Program-made: the position numbers and the translations under genes
Assembly (NCBI GenBank): GCA_003105225.1
Contig: PQAK01000036.1
Coordinates: 1-6,727, forward strand
DNA: 6,727 nucleotides
Reading direction: 5' to 3'
From: Deltaproteobacteria bacterium
Lineage (GTDB): Bacteria; Desulfobacterota; Deferrimicrobia; Deferrimicrobiales; Deferrimicrobiaceae
Shown here: piece after piece, positions 1 through 6,104 of the stretch
Position numbering within the stretch: position 1 is the first letter of the stretch
How the letters are laid out: every line of letters starts with the position of its first letter
Notes under the pieces: model-generated
Database searches by the model: none
Seen by the model: only the letters and a program-made list of their open reading frames with translations
Told to the model about the DNA's origin: nothing

Positions 1-647
1 CGAAGTTCGAGGAAGACCTCTTCCGGGTCGCGGGGACCGACTACTTCCTCGTCCCGACCGCCGAGGTGCCGGTGACGAACATCGTCCGGGACGAGATCCT
101 GCCGGGGGAGACGCTCCCCCTGAAGATGACGGCCTACACCCCCTGCTTCCGGGCGGAGGCCGGGTCGTACGGCAAGGACACCCGGGGGATGATCCGCCAG
201 CACCAGTTCAACAAGGTGGAGCTGGTCAAGATCTGCCGCCCGGAGGAGTCCTGGGCGGAGCTGGAGACGCTCACCGCCGACGCGGAGGACATCCTGCAGC
301 GCCTCGCCCTGCCGTACCGCGTGGTGACGCTGTGCACCGGGGACCTCGGGTTCTCCTCCGCGAAGACGTACGACATCGAGGTGTGGCTGCCCTCGCAGGA
401 CCGGTACCGGGAGATCTCCTCCTGCAGCAACTTCACCGATTTCCAGGCGAGGCGCGCGAAGATCCGGTTCCGCGATCCCGGCACGGGAAAGACCCGGCTG
501 GCGCATACCCTGAACGGTTCCGGGCTGGCGGCCGGGCGCACCGTCGTCGCGGTCCTCGAAAACTGCCAGCAGGAAGACGGCTCCGTTCTCGTCCCGGAGC
601 CGCTGCGCCCCTACATGGGCGGGATGGAGCGGATCACGAAGCCCTGA
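1..647 (+). CDS. serS: Seryl-tRNA synthetase, C-terminal half (5' end outside window)
   Basis: SerRS is a cytoplasmic class II aminoacyl-tRNA synthetase that activates serine with ATP and charges tRNA-Ser (and tRNA-Sec where present). The reading frame is open from base 3, giving 214 residues of a family that is normally about 420-430 long, so the N-terminal tRNA-binding coiled coil and the first part of the catalytic core lie to the left. The visible part starts with the conserved FLVPTAEVPVTN stretch (fragment residues 15-26). Motif 2 follows as TPCFRAEAGSYGKDTRG (about 46-62) and continues into RQHQFNKVE. Then come the serine/ATP pocket segments (CTGDLGFSSAKTYDIEVW, REISSCSNFTDFQARR) and motif 3 (GSGLAAGRTVVAVLEN, about 172-187). 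The C-terminus PYMGGMERI is typical. The ATG at 66 is internal to the conserved core and is not the start. The gene converges on polX, with 45 bases between the stops. Confidence 0.97.
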   Translation, partial: KFEEDLFRVAGTDYFLVPTAEVPVTNIVRDEILPGETLPLKMTAYTPCFRAEAGSYGKDTRGMIRQHQFNKVELVKICRPEESWAELETLTADAEDILQRLALPYRVVTLCTGDLGFSSAKTYDIEVWLPSQDRYREISSCSNFTDFQARRAKIRFRDPGTGKTRLAHTLNGSGLAAGRTVVAVLENCQQEDGSVLVPEPLRPYMGGMERITKP

Positions 648-692
648 CTCCGCGCGGATCGCAGCGAGCGATTGCGGCTACGCTGTCAGCGT
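648..692. other. Convergent serS/polX junction with two small inverted repeats
   Basis: This 45-base gap separates two convergent stop codons. It holds two short perfect inverted repeats: ATCGC/GCGAT (658-672, 5-base loop) and ACGC/GCGT (680-692, 5-base loop), the second directly abutting the polX stop. Either could help define transcript 3' ends, but neither is followed by a T-run on either strand, so I do not call an intrinsic terminator. Confidence 0.3.
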
Positions 693-2447
693 TTACCGTG
701 ATTTGCGCTTCCTGTCAGGCCGTTCGGTATGCCGCATCGCCGCGAGCCGCTTCAGGAGCGCCGCGGTGCCCAGGGTGTTCAGCACGTCCCCCTTCCCGAT
801 CCATCCCCGCCGCGCCACCCCGACGCCGTACTCCATGTAGTCCAGGTTGGCGGTGATGTGGACGTCCGTGCTGACGACCAGGGGGATGCCGACCTGTTTC
901 GCCATCCTGGCGTGCCGGTCGGAAAGATCCAGCCGCATCGGGTTTGCGTTGATCTCCATCGCTATGCCGCGGCGGGCCGCTTCCCGGAAAACCGCCTCCA
1001 GGTCCGCCTCGTAGGGGTCCCGCTCTCCGATGAGCCTGCCCGTCGGGTGGGCGATGACGCTCACGAACGGGTTGCGTACCGCGGACAGGAGCCGGTTCGT
1101 GATCCGCTCCTTCCCCTGCCGGAATCCCGAATGGATGGATGCCACGACGATGTCGAGCCGGGAGAGGACCTCGTCGTCCAGGTCGAGGGCGCCGTCGCCC
1201 CGGATGTCCACCTCGATCCCTTTCAGGATGCGGAAATCGGAAAGCTTCCGGTTGGCGGCGTCGATCCTGGCGATCTGCTCCCGGACCCTGTTCTCGTCCA
1301 GCCCGTGAGCGATCCCCAGTCCCTTGGAGTGGTCGGTGACCGCGAGGTACCGGTAGCCGCGCGCCTTCGCCGCCGCGACCAGGTCATCCAGTTCGTGGCT
1401 CCCGTCGGACCACCGGGTGTGCGCATGGAGATCCCCGCGGATGTCCGCAAGCTCCAGGAGGCCGGGCAGTTTTCCCTCGAGCGCCGCCTCGATCTCACCG
1501 GCGTCCTCCCGCAGCTCGGGCGGGATCCAGGGAAGCCCGAGCGCGGAGTAGATTTCCTCCTCCTCCCGCCCGGCGATCCTTTTGCCGTCCGATTCGCGGA
1601 ACAGGCCGTATTCGTTGATCTTCCATCCGCGGCGGGAGGCCATCTCCCGCAGCTTGATGTTGTGCGCCTTCGAGCCGGTGAAATACTGGAGGGCGGCCCC
1701 GAAGGAACTCTCCTCGACGACGCGCAGGTCCACCTGGATCCCCTCCGGGGTGAGGACGGAGCATTTCGTCGTTCCCTGCTCCAGCACTTCCTTTACGGCC
1801 GAGAGGCGGACGAACGCTTTCGCGATATTCTCCGGCCGTTTCCCCGCGGCCAGGATATCGATGTCCTTGATGGTTTCCCTCCACCGGCGGATGCTGCCCG
1901 CCAGCGCGAATTTTCCGCGCGGATCGGATTCCTGCAGGAGACGCAGGAGATTGCGGGCGACCGGCAGCCCCATGCCCAGGGAAAACCGCTCCCGGCCTTT
2001 TTTCACCTGCTCGATCCCCTTGAGGATGTTTTCCTCGGTCTTCTCCTGGATGCCGGGCAGGCCGGACAGCTTCTTTTCCCGGGCAAGCGCCTCCAGTTCC
2101 TCGATGCTCTTCACATTCCGCTTGTCGAACAGCATCCTGGCGGTCTTCGGCCCGACTCCGGGGATTCGAAGGATGGAAAGCAGCCCCGCCGGGACCTCGT
2201 TCTTCAGCTCCTCGTAAAGGTCGACCCGGCCGGTCTGCGCGTACTGGCGGATTTTCCCCGCAAGGTCCCTCCCGATGCCGGGGATGGCGGTCAGTTCCTC
2301 CTCCCCCAGGGTGGAGAGGTCTTTCGGCATGGCCTCCACGTTCATGGCGGCGCGGCGGTAAGCCCGGATGCGGAACGGGCTCTCTCCCTTCAATTCCAGG
2401 AGGTCGGCGATCTCCCCGAAGATTTTAGCGATCTGCGCGTTCGTCAT
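693..2447 (-). CDS. polX: DNA polymerase X with C-terminal PHP domain
   Basis: Bacterial PolX enzymes are cytoplasmic repair polymerases that fill short gaps. The PHP domain adds Mn-dependent 3'-5' exonuclease and, in studied members, AP-endonuclease activity. Length (584 aa) fits the family at about 570-580. Residues 1-50 form the N-terminal 8-kDa-like domain. Helix-hairpin-helix segments follow: IPGIGRDLAGKI (55-66), IPGVGPKTARML (95-106) and LPGIQEKTEENI (130-141). The nucleotidyltransferase core has the GSIRR signature (184-188), the Asp pair D195/D197 (KDIDIL) and the third carboxylate D240 (IQVDLRV). The PHP domain (about 338-570) keeps its metal ligands: H341 and H343 (DLHAHT), D348, H373 (TDHS), E412 (GIEVD), H439, H467 and the D528/H530 pair (STDVH). 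Both active sites therefore look intact. The start is set by a GGGAGG-type Shine-Dalgarno just upstream (about 2457-2466, read on the minus strand). It is divergent from the rubredoxin-like gene and apparently monocistronic. Confidence 0.96.
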   Translation of the reverse strand: MTNAQIAKIFGEIADLLELKGESPFRIRAYRRAAMNVEAMPKDLSTLGEEELTAIPGIGRDLAGKIRQYAQTGRVDLYEELKNEVPAGLLSILRIPGVGPKTARMLFDKRNVKSIEELEALAREKKLSGLPGIQEKTEENILKGIEQVKKGRERFSLGMGLPVARNLLRLLQESDPRGKFALAGSIRRWRETIKDIDILAAGKRPENIAKAFVRLSAVKEVLEQGTTKCSVLTPEGIQVDLRVVEESSFGAALQYFTGSKAHNIKLREMASRRGWKINEYGLFRESDGKRIAGREEEEIYSALGLPWIPPELREDAGEIEAALEGKLPGLLELADIRGDLHAHTRWSDGSHELDDLVAAAKARGYRYLAVTDHSKGLGIAHGLDENRVREQIARIDAANRKLSDFRILKGIEVDIRGDGALDLDDEVLSRLDIVVASIHSGFRQGKERITNRLLSAVRNPFVSVIAHPTGRLIGERDPYEADLEAVFREAARRGIAMEINANPMRLDLSDRHARMAKQVGIPLVVSTDVHITANLDYMEYGVGVARRGWIGKGDVLNTLGTAALLKRLAAMRHTERPDRKRKSR

Positions 2448-2523
2448 CCCGGCTCCCCCTCCCGGATTTCGGTGAGACTCTTATTCCCCACTTGAGATTC
2501 CATTTACGGGAAACCGATTTATC

Positions 2524-2545
2524 CCGGCATTCGAGCGCATGCCGG
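2524..2545. repeat. Inverted repeat in the polX/rubredoxin divergent spacer
   Basis: CCGGCAT (2524-2530) and ATGCCGG (2539-2545) form a perfect 7-bp inverted repeat around an 8-base centre. It sits in the 150-base divergent intergenic region, about 77 bases from the polX start and about 11 bases upstream of the proposed -35 of the rubredoxin-like gene. The position suits an operator for a dimeric regulator, or a stem-loop in a polX leader. It has no adjoining T-run, so it is unlikely to be a terminator. I do not recognise it as a known regulator site. Confidence 0.4.
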
Positions 2546-2556
2546 AAGAACATTTC

Positions 2557-2586
2557 GTGACGCCGCCGCCGGGGGTCTGATACAAT
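2557..2586 (+). promoter_or_regulatory. Candidate sigma70 promoter for the rubredoxin-like gene
   Basis: GTGACG (2557-2562, 4 of 6 matches to TTGACA) is followed after 18 bases by TACAAT (2581-2586, 5 of 6 matches to TATAAT). The bases before the -10 are TGA, giving an extended -10 of the TGnTATAAT type. Transcription would begin around 2593, only about 5 bases before the ATG at 2598. That leaves no room for a Shine-Dalgarno, and none is evident. Confidence 0.5.
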
Positions 2587-2597
2587 TTCCGACGGGA

Positions 2598-2711
2598 ATG
2601 AAACGGTGGGAATGTGTCATCTGCGGGTATGTCCACGAAGGCGAGGAGCCGCCGGACATCTGCCCGGTATGCGACGCCCCCAAGGAATTCTTCCGCCTGC
2701 TGGAGGAATGA
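2598..2711 (+). CDS. Rubredoxin-like mini-protein (37 aa, single Fe-S4 site)
   Basis: This 37-residue frame is easily missed because of its size. It begins MKRWECVICGYVHEG and has two knuckles, C6-x2-C9 (CVICG) and C22-x2-C25 (CPVCDAP), the four-cysteine Fe(SCys)4 arrangement of rubredoxins. The compact spacing and the tail PKEFFRLLEE resemble the C-terminal rubredoxin domain of rubrerythrin more than the about 52-residue classical rubredoxins, in which the cysteine pairs lie further apart. Its expected role is single-electron transfer in the cytoplasm to a diiron or oxygen/peroxide-reducing partner. A plausible partner is the ferritin-like protein encoded two genes downstream; this is an inference from proximity. 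The start codon lies just behind a -10-like TACAAT, with no clear Shine-Dalgarno. The only other in-frame candidate starts lie within the conserved fold. Confidence 0.9.
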   Translation: MKRWECVICGYVHEGEEPPDICPVCDAPKEFFRLLEE

Positions 2712-2715
2712 CGAC

Positions 2716-2746
2716 CGGTTCCCGGCTCCGGGAAAATCCGGAACCG
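2716..2746 (+). repeat. Stem-loop just after the rubredoxin-like stop codon
   Basis: CGGTTCC (2716-2722) pairs with GGAACCG (2740-2746), and the stem can extend by two more G-C pairs past a bulged C. It starts 5 bases after the stop codon. There is no T-run behind it, so it fits mRNA 3'-end stabilisation or a processing site between two genes of an operon better than an intrinsic terminator. The rest of the 114-base spacer (to 2825) shows only the DUF2231 ribosome binding site. Confidence 0.35.
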
Positions 2747-2825
2747 TTCGGCAGCGACGGCATCTAAAAACCGCATCTCCGGCGAGGAAGGTTGTGCGCC
2801 TCGCGGAATTCCAGGGAGGGTCCGT

Positions 2826-3248
2826 GTGAAGCTGCCGGAGGGGATCTATTTCCATCCGATCCTGGTCCACTTCCCCCAGGCGCTCTTCCCCGTGGCGTTC
2901 GCATCCCTGGTCCTGTACTTGATCACGGGGAACGATCTCTTCGAGAGGGGAGCGTACCTGATGGCCGCTTTCGGCTTTCTCGCCGCTCCGGTGACGATGA
3001 TCACGGGGTACCTCGACTGGAAGATCCGGTACAAGGGGTACATGACCTCGGTGTTCCGGATCAAGATCGTCACCGGGTTCGTCCTGGTCGGGCTCTCCCT
3101 CTGCGCCCTGCTGGTGCGCGCTTTCGACCCGGGGGTCGCCCAATTGCCGATGTCGGGCCTGGGATGGCTTCGCCTGGCGCTGCTCGCGGGATGCACGGGG
3201 GCCTGCGTGGTGGAGGGCCACTACGGCGGGAAACTGGTGTTCCACTGA
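2826..3248 (+). CDS. DUF2231-family integral membrane protein
   Basis: This 140-residue hydrophobic protein has four predicted membrane segments, at about 15-34, 43-63, 79-99 and 112-129. The N-terminal HPILVHFPQALFP (residues 10-22) and the C-terminal GHYGGKLVF are the hallmarks of the DUF2231 family. This family has no firmly established biochemical role but often occurs beside redox or cytochrome genes. Conserved histidines (H10, H15, H132) make metal or heme binding conceivable, which is an inference only. It starts at GTG 2826 with a strong GGGAGGG Shine-Dalgarno (2814-2820) five bases upstream. It probably shares a transcript with the rubredoxin-like gene before it and the ferritin-like gene 50 bases after it. 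Confidence 0.85.
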   Translation: MKLPEGIYFHPILVHFPQALFPVAFASLVLYLITGNDLFERGAYLMAAFGFLAAPVTMITGYLDWKIRYKGYMTSVFRIKIVTGFVLVGLSLCALLVRAFDPGVAQLPMSGLGWLRLALLAGCTGACVVEGHYGGKLVFH

Positions 3249-3298
3249 TTTCGCGGATCGCACCATGCAGCGACATCAACGATAAGGGGGACAGACCC

Positions 3299-3817
3299 AT
3301 GCAGGTGCCGGAAATCGTCGTAGTGCTCCACAAGGCGATCGACAAGGAGAAAGAAGCCATCACGACGTACCTCCACCTGGCCAAGATCATAAAGGACGTC
3401 AAGGCGAAGAACGTCCTGATCAACCTGGCGTCCGACGAGGTGGGGCACATGAACAAGCTCGAGGATCACCTCTCCTCGTACCTGCAGGGGAAATCCTGGG
3501 TGATCCCTCATTCCAGCGAGGCCGAGGCGGTGGCGGCGGTGATCCCCAAGAGTTCCCGGCTGGAAAAGATCGATGCGGGCAAACTGGCCCGGGCGGACGA
3601 GGTCCGGATCCTCGAAGTGGCGATCGACAAGGAGATCGCCGCGAACCAGTCGTACCTGGAACTGTCCAAGGGGGCCCGATCGAAGGAGGCGCGGGAGTTG
3701 TTCCTGGCGCTGGCCAAGGAAGAGGACATGCATGCCAAGATCCTGAAGGCCGAGATCGATTCCATCGGCCAGAACGGATTCTGGTTCGACATGCAGGAAT
3801 TCACGATGGAGCAGTAG
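3299..3817 (+). CDS. Ferritin-like (rubrerythrin-type) diiron protein without rubredoxin domain
   Basis: This 172-residue protein has the duplicated helix-pair pattern of the rubrerythrin/ferritin-like superfamily. Predicted iron ligands are E19 in the first helix (EAITTY), E47 and H50 (DEVGH), E112 (KEIAANQSY) and E142 and H145 (EEDMH), so all six positions for a carboxylate-bridged diiron site are present. A linker of about 45 residues joins the helix pairs. The C-terminus ends GFWFDMQEFTMEQ, with no CxxC, so the rubredoxin domain of canonical rubrerythrin is absent. Likely activities are peroxide reduction, oxygen sensing or iron handling in the cytoplasm; sequence alone does not choose between them. 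The frame stays open far upstream (to 2792), but ATG 3299 is the start: it has an AAGGGGG Shine-Dalgarno (3284-3290) eight bases before it, and homology-like sequence begins there. greA follows after 7 bases. Confidence 0.88.
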   Translation: MQVPEIVVVLHKAIDKEKEAITTYLHLAKIIKDVKAKNVLINLASDEVGHMNKLEDHLSSYLQGKSWVIPHSSEAEAVAAVIPKSSRLEKIDAGKLARADEVRILEVAIDKEIAANQSYLELSKGARSKEARELFLALAKEEDMHAKILKAEIDSIGQNGFWFDMQEFTMEQ

Positions 3818-3822
3818 GAGGT
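3816..3822 (+). promoter_or_regulatory. greA Shine-Dalgarno overlapping the upstream stop codon
   Basis: AGGAGGT matches the anti-Shine-Dalgarno fully and shares two bases with the TAG stop (3815-3817) of the diiron gene. It lies 2 bases from TTG 3825 and 11 bases from the in-frame TTG 3834. Both spacings are non-ideal, so the exact greA start is uncertain. The overlap indicates translational coupling. Confidence 0.7.
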
Positions 3823-3824
3823 CG

Positions 3825-4316
3825 TTGCGGGCATTGGATATTCTCAAGGAAGCCAGGGAGAAGCTGGAAGAGGAGGCGCGGCGGATCGAGACCGAGCTCC
3901 GGATCAATCTGCCGAAGGAGATCAGCGCCGCGATGGCGCACGGCGACCTGTCCGAAAACGCCGAATACCATGCCGCCAAGGAGCGCCAGTCCACGCTCCA
4001 GGCGCGGATGGGCCAGATCCAGAAGCGCCTCGCGGACCTCTCCCGGATCGATATTTCGAGCATCTCCCGGGACCGCGCCGGGTTGGGGAGCGAGGTGACG
4101 GTGGAAAACCTCGATACCGGCGATACCGTCCGCTACACCCTGGTCATCCCGGAAGTCGCGGACGGAAAGAGAAATTTCGTCTCCGTGGCCGCGCCGATCG
4201 GACGCGCGCTCCTGAACCGGAAAGTCGGCGACACGGTGACGGTCACCATTCCGAAGGGGACCTGCGAGTTCGAGGTCCGCAGGATCGTCACCCTCTTCGG
4301 CGACGTGTTCGAGTAG
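3825..4316 (+). CDS. greA: Transcription elongation factor GreA
   Basis: GreA binds the RNA polymerase secondary channel and stimulates cleavage of backtracked transcripts. The 163 residues compare with about 158 usually. The N-terminal coiled coil (about 4-75) carries the tip HGDLSENAEYHAAKE, whose catalytic acidic residues are D41 and E44. With the TTG start at 3825 these fall at the same numbers as in E. coli GreA, a modest argument for that start. The C-terminal FKBP-like domain (about 85-163) includes VSVAAPIGRALLNRKVGDTVTV and ends in FEVRRIV plus a short extra tail. Both candidate starts are TTG, which may keep expression low. The gene probably belongs to the rubredoxin-DUF2231-diiron transcription unit, since only 7 bases separate it from the diiron gene. 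The N-terminal coiled coil is divergent, so it could be a second Gre-like paralogue rather than the main GreA. Confidence 0.9.
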   Translation: MRALDILKEAREKLEEEARRIETELRINLPKEISAAMAHGDLSENAEYHAAKERQSTLQARMGQIQKRLADLSRIDISSISRDRAGLGSEVTVENLDTGDTVRYTLVIPEVADGKRNFVSVAAPIGRALLNRKVGDTVTVTIPKGTCEFEVRRIVTLFGDVFE

Positions 4317-4319
4317 GCG

Positions 4320-5384
4320 TCAGGCGAGATCGGGATTTTTTTTCCGCACTGCCTCCGCGATCCGTTTCACCTCTTCCGACCGGCTCTTCGGGCAGATGAG
4401 GACGGCGTCGCCGCTGCGGACCACGACCACGTCCTCCATCCCCACCGCGGCGATGATGCCGCGGTCCGACCGGACGAAGGTGTTGCGGCAGTCCGAGAGG
4501 ATGACGTTCCCGAACGTCACGTTCTCCCCCGGCTTTCCCAGGAACTCGTGGAGCGACCGCCAGGTGCCCAGGTCGCTCCAGCCGAAATCGGACGGGATGA
4601 CGAGGATCCCGGATTCCTTCTCCAGGATCCCGTAGTCGATGCTGATGGACGGCATGCGGCGATAGGCCGCCCGCAGGTTCCCCCGGAATCCGTTCTTTCC
4701 GAACGAACGGAACGCCGATTCCAGCTCCGCGCGGACTTCCGGGAGAAAGCGGGACAGGCGGTCCTGGAACGTGTCCGCCCGGAAGAGGAAAATGCCGCTG
4801 TTCCAGAGATACCGGCCGGATTTCACGAACCGTCGCGCGGCGGCGAGAGCCGGCTTCTCCGTGAAACGCCGGACATTGTAGACGGCCTTGCCTCCGTCCC
4901 CGAAAGGGGTTCCGCGCTCGATATAGCCGTAGCCCGTGGCCGGGTAGCCGGGCGGGATCCCGAGGGTGACGAACCTGCCGGTTTTCCCCGCCACGCGCAG
5001 CCCATCGCGAAGCACCGCGCGGAACGAGCGCTCGTCCGCGACGGCGTGATCCGAGGGTGTGGCGGCGATCACCGCACCGGGGTCGCGGCGGACGATATGG
5101 GCGACCGCCAGCGCCACGGCGGGGGCGGTGTTTCTCCCTTCGGGCTCGAGCAGGACGTTCCGGGAGGGGATGCCGAGGGCGCGGGGCGAGAGATGCGGGG
5201 CGTCCTTTTCGCCGGCCACCACCCAGACGGTCTCCTTCCGCAGGAGGGGGAACAGCCGCCGGATCGTTTCCCGGATCATGGGCCCCTGCCCGGTGAGGTT
5301 GAGGAACTGCTTGGAGCGGCGCAGGCGGCTCTCCGGCCAGAACCGCGTCCCCGAACCGCCTGCCATCACCACCACGTGATCCAT
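4320..5384 (-). CDS. manC: Mannose-1-phosphate guanylyltransferase (GDP-mannose synthesis)
   Basis: This enzyme makes GDP-mannose and pyrophosphate from mannose-1-phosphate and GTP, feeding polysaccharide, LPS and glycan assembly. The 354 residues correspond to the monofunctional form; the C-terminal cupin phosphomannose isomerase domain of about 470-residue bifunctional enzymes is absent. Visible motifs are the nucleotide-binding GGSGTRFWPES (9-19) with K25 in SKQF, LEPEGRNTAPA (79-89), TPSDH (109-113), GYGYIE (151-156), the sugar-phosphate signature FTEKP (174-178), WNSGIFLF (194-201), SIDYGILEK (248-256) and DFGWSDLGTW (266-275). ATG 5384 has a GGAGGG Shine-Dalgarno about 9 bases upstream (5394-5399 on the plus strand). 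The sense strand has a run of eight A in two Lys codons plus Asn near the 3' end (4336-4343). It converges on greA with only 3 bases between the stops and is divergent from the DUF502 gene. No sugar-pathway neighbours are visible. Confidence 0.95.
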   Translation of the reverse strand: MDHVVVMAGGSGTRFWPESRLRRSKQFLNLTGQGPMIRETIRRLFPLLRKETVWVVAGEKDAPHLSPRALGIPSRNVLLEPEGRNTAPAVALAVAHIVRRDPGAVIAATPSDHAVADERSFRAVLRDGLRVAGKTGRFVTLGIPPGYPATGYGYIERGTPFGDGGKAVYNVRRFTEKPALAAARRFVKSGRYLWNSGIFLFRADTFQDRLSRFLPEVRAELESAFRSFGKNGFRGNLRAAYRRMPSISIDYGILEKESGILVIPSDFGWSDLGTWRSLHEFLGKPGENVTFGNVILSDCRNTFVRSDRGIIAAVGMEDVVVVRSGDAVLICPKSRSEEVKRIAEAVRKKNPDLA

Positions 5385-5422
5385 GGGCGTTTACCCTCCG
5401 CGGCGCCCGAAAGCGACGGTAT

Positions 5423-5450
5423 TTGTGAATCGGGGCGCAAGGGATAGAAT
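5423..5450 (+). promoter_or_regulatory. Candidate sigma70 promoter for the DUF502 gene
   Basis: TTGTGA (5423-5428, 4 of 6) and TAGAAT (5445-5450, 5 of 6) are separated by 16 bases in the 72-base spacer between manC and the DUF502 gene. The predicted transcription start, about 7 bases after the -10, coincides with the GTG start codon at 5457, implying a leaderless mRNA. The -10 overlaps a weaker TATTCT-like element on the minus strand that could serve manC. Confidence 0.5.
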
Positions 5451-5456
5451 ACATCC

Positions 5457-6068
5457 GTGCGCATCGACCTCAAAAAGAGTTTCCTCACGGGGGTCTTCGT
5501 CATCGGCCCCCTGGTGCTCTCCGTCGCCATACTGATCTGGTTCTTCGAAAAGGTGGACGCTCTCTTCTCCCCCGTCATCGACGGGATCCTGGCGGTTGCG
5601 CTTCCCAGGAGCGCGCACATCCCCGGAACGGGGTTTTTGGCCGGCCTGGTGATCATTCTCCTCGTCGGCCTTTTCGCCCGGAACGTCGTCGGGAAGCGCG
5701 TGCTCGGGGCGCTGGACACCCTGATCAACCGGATCCCGGGATACCGGACGATCTACACCACGCTCAAACAGCTCACCAATGCCTTCTCCCCGGACAACAC
5801 GCGGTCCTTCAAGGAAGTCCTCCTGGTGGAGTACCCGAAAGAGAACAGCTACGCCCTCGGTTTCCGCACCGAGACGGTGGAGAAGGAGGGCCGGCGGCTC
5901 GCCGTGGTGTTCGTGCCCACGAACAACCTCTACCTGGGGGATGTGCTCTTCATCCCCGAGGAGAAGGCCGTGCGCCTGGACCTGACCGTCGAGCAGGCGG
6001 TCCGGATCCTGGTCTCCGGGGGGATCGCCTCGCCGAAAGAAGTGTATCTCCACAAAGATGGCACTTGA
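5457..6068 (+). CDS. DUF502-family inner membrane protein
   Basis: This 203-residue protein has two predicted membrane helices (about 10-31 and 59-76) and a soluble C-terminal part. Family features of DUF502 are FLTGVFVIGPLVLSVAILIW near the N-terminus, HIPGTGF before the second helix, RNVVGKRV, RIPGYRTIYTTLKQL (92-106), VVFVPTNNLYLGDVLFIP (150-167) and a late LTVEQAVRILVSGGI. The family is widespread in Gram-negative bacteria and plants and has no confirmed biochemical function. The start is GTG 5457. The nearest purine-rich stretch (AAGGGA, 5439-5444) is about 12 bases away, longer than ideal, and a -10-like TAGAAT lies where a ribosome binding site would be expected. The stop codon TGA overlaps the -35 element proposed for the leuA leader. 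Confidence 0.9.
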   Translation: MRIDLKKSFLTGVFVIGPLVLSVAILIWFFEKVDALFSPVIDGILAVALPRSAHIPGTGFLAGLVIILLVGLFARNVVGKRVLGALDTLINRIPGYRTIYTTLKQLTNAFSPDNTRSFKEVLLVEYPKENSYALGFRTETVEKEGRRLAVVFVPTNNLYLGDVLFIPEEKAVRLDLTVEQAVRILVSGGIASPKEVYLHKDGT

Positions 6069-6094
6069 CAAACACGCGGTCCCCTCCGTAACCT
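6065..6094 (+). promoter_or_regulatory. Candidate promoter of the leuA leader transcript
   Basis: A perfect TTGACA (6065-6070) overlaps the stop codon of the DUF502 gene. An 18-base spacer leads to TAACCT (6089-6094), which keeps only the three most conserved -10 positions (T1, A2, T6). Transcription would start near 6101, just before the leader peptide ATG. A better-looking -10 (GATACT, 6099-6104) is too far from this -35, 28 bases, to pair with it. Confidence 0.45.
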
Positions 6095-6104
6095 GATAGA
6101 TACT

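Noticed and set aside
729..2495. Open frame of 588 codons on the plus strand opposite polX
   Set aside because: Its translation has low-complexity Pro/Arg/Gly/Asp content and no recognisable domain, while the minus strand over the same interval gives a full-length PolX with intact catalytic motifs. It is a GC-rich antisense shadow.
2792..3298. Upstream extension of the ferritin-like reading frame by about 170 codons, suggesting a fusion protein
   Set aside because: The extension runs through the DUF2231 gene in the wrong frame and reads as Gly/Pro/Arg-rich noise. A good ribosome binding site and start sit at 3284-3301, where family-like sequence begins.
3221..4063. 280-codon minus-strand frame opposite the ferritin-like gene and greA
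   Set aside because: It overlaps two genes with clear functional motifs on the other strand and shows no domain of its own.
4295..4343. Intrinsic terminator for greA using the T8 tract
   Set aside because: The T tract is convincing, but the bases before it form at best a 4-bp stem with a large loop, so I do not call a terminator.
4288..5454. Open frame of 388 codons on the minus strand overlapping manC in another frame
   Set aside because: The product is Arg/Gly/Pro-rich without motifs. The alternative frame encodes a complete mannose-1-phosphate guanylyltransferase with a ribosome binding site.
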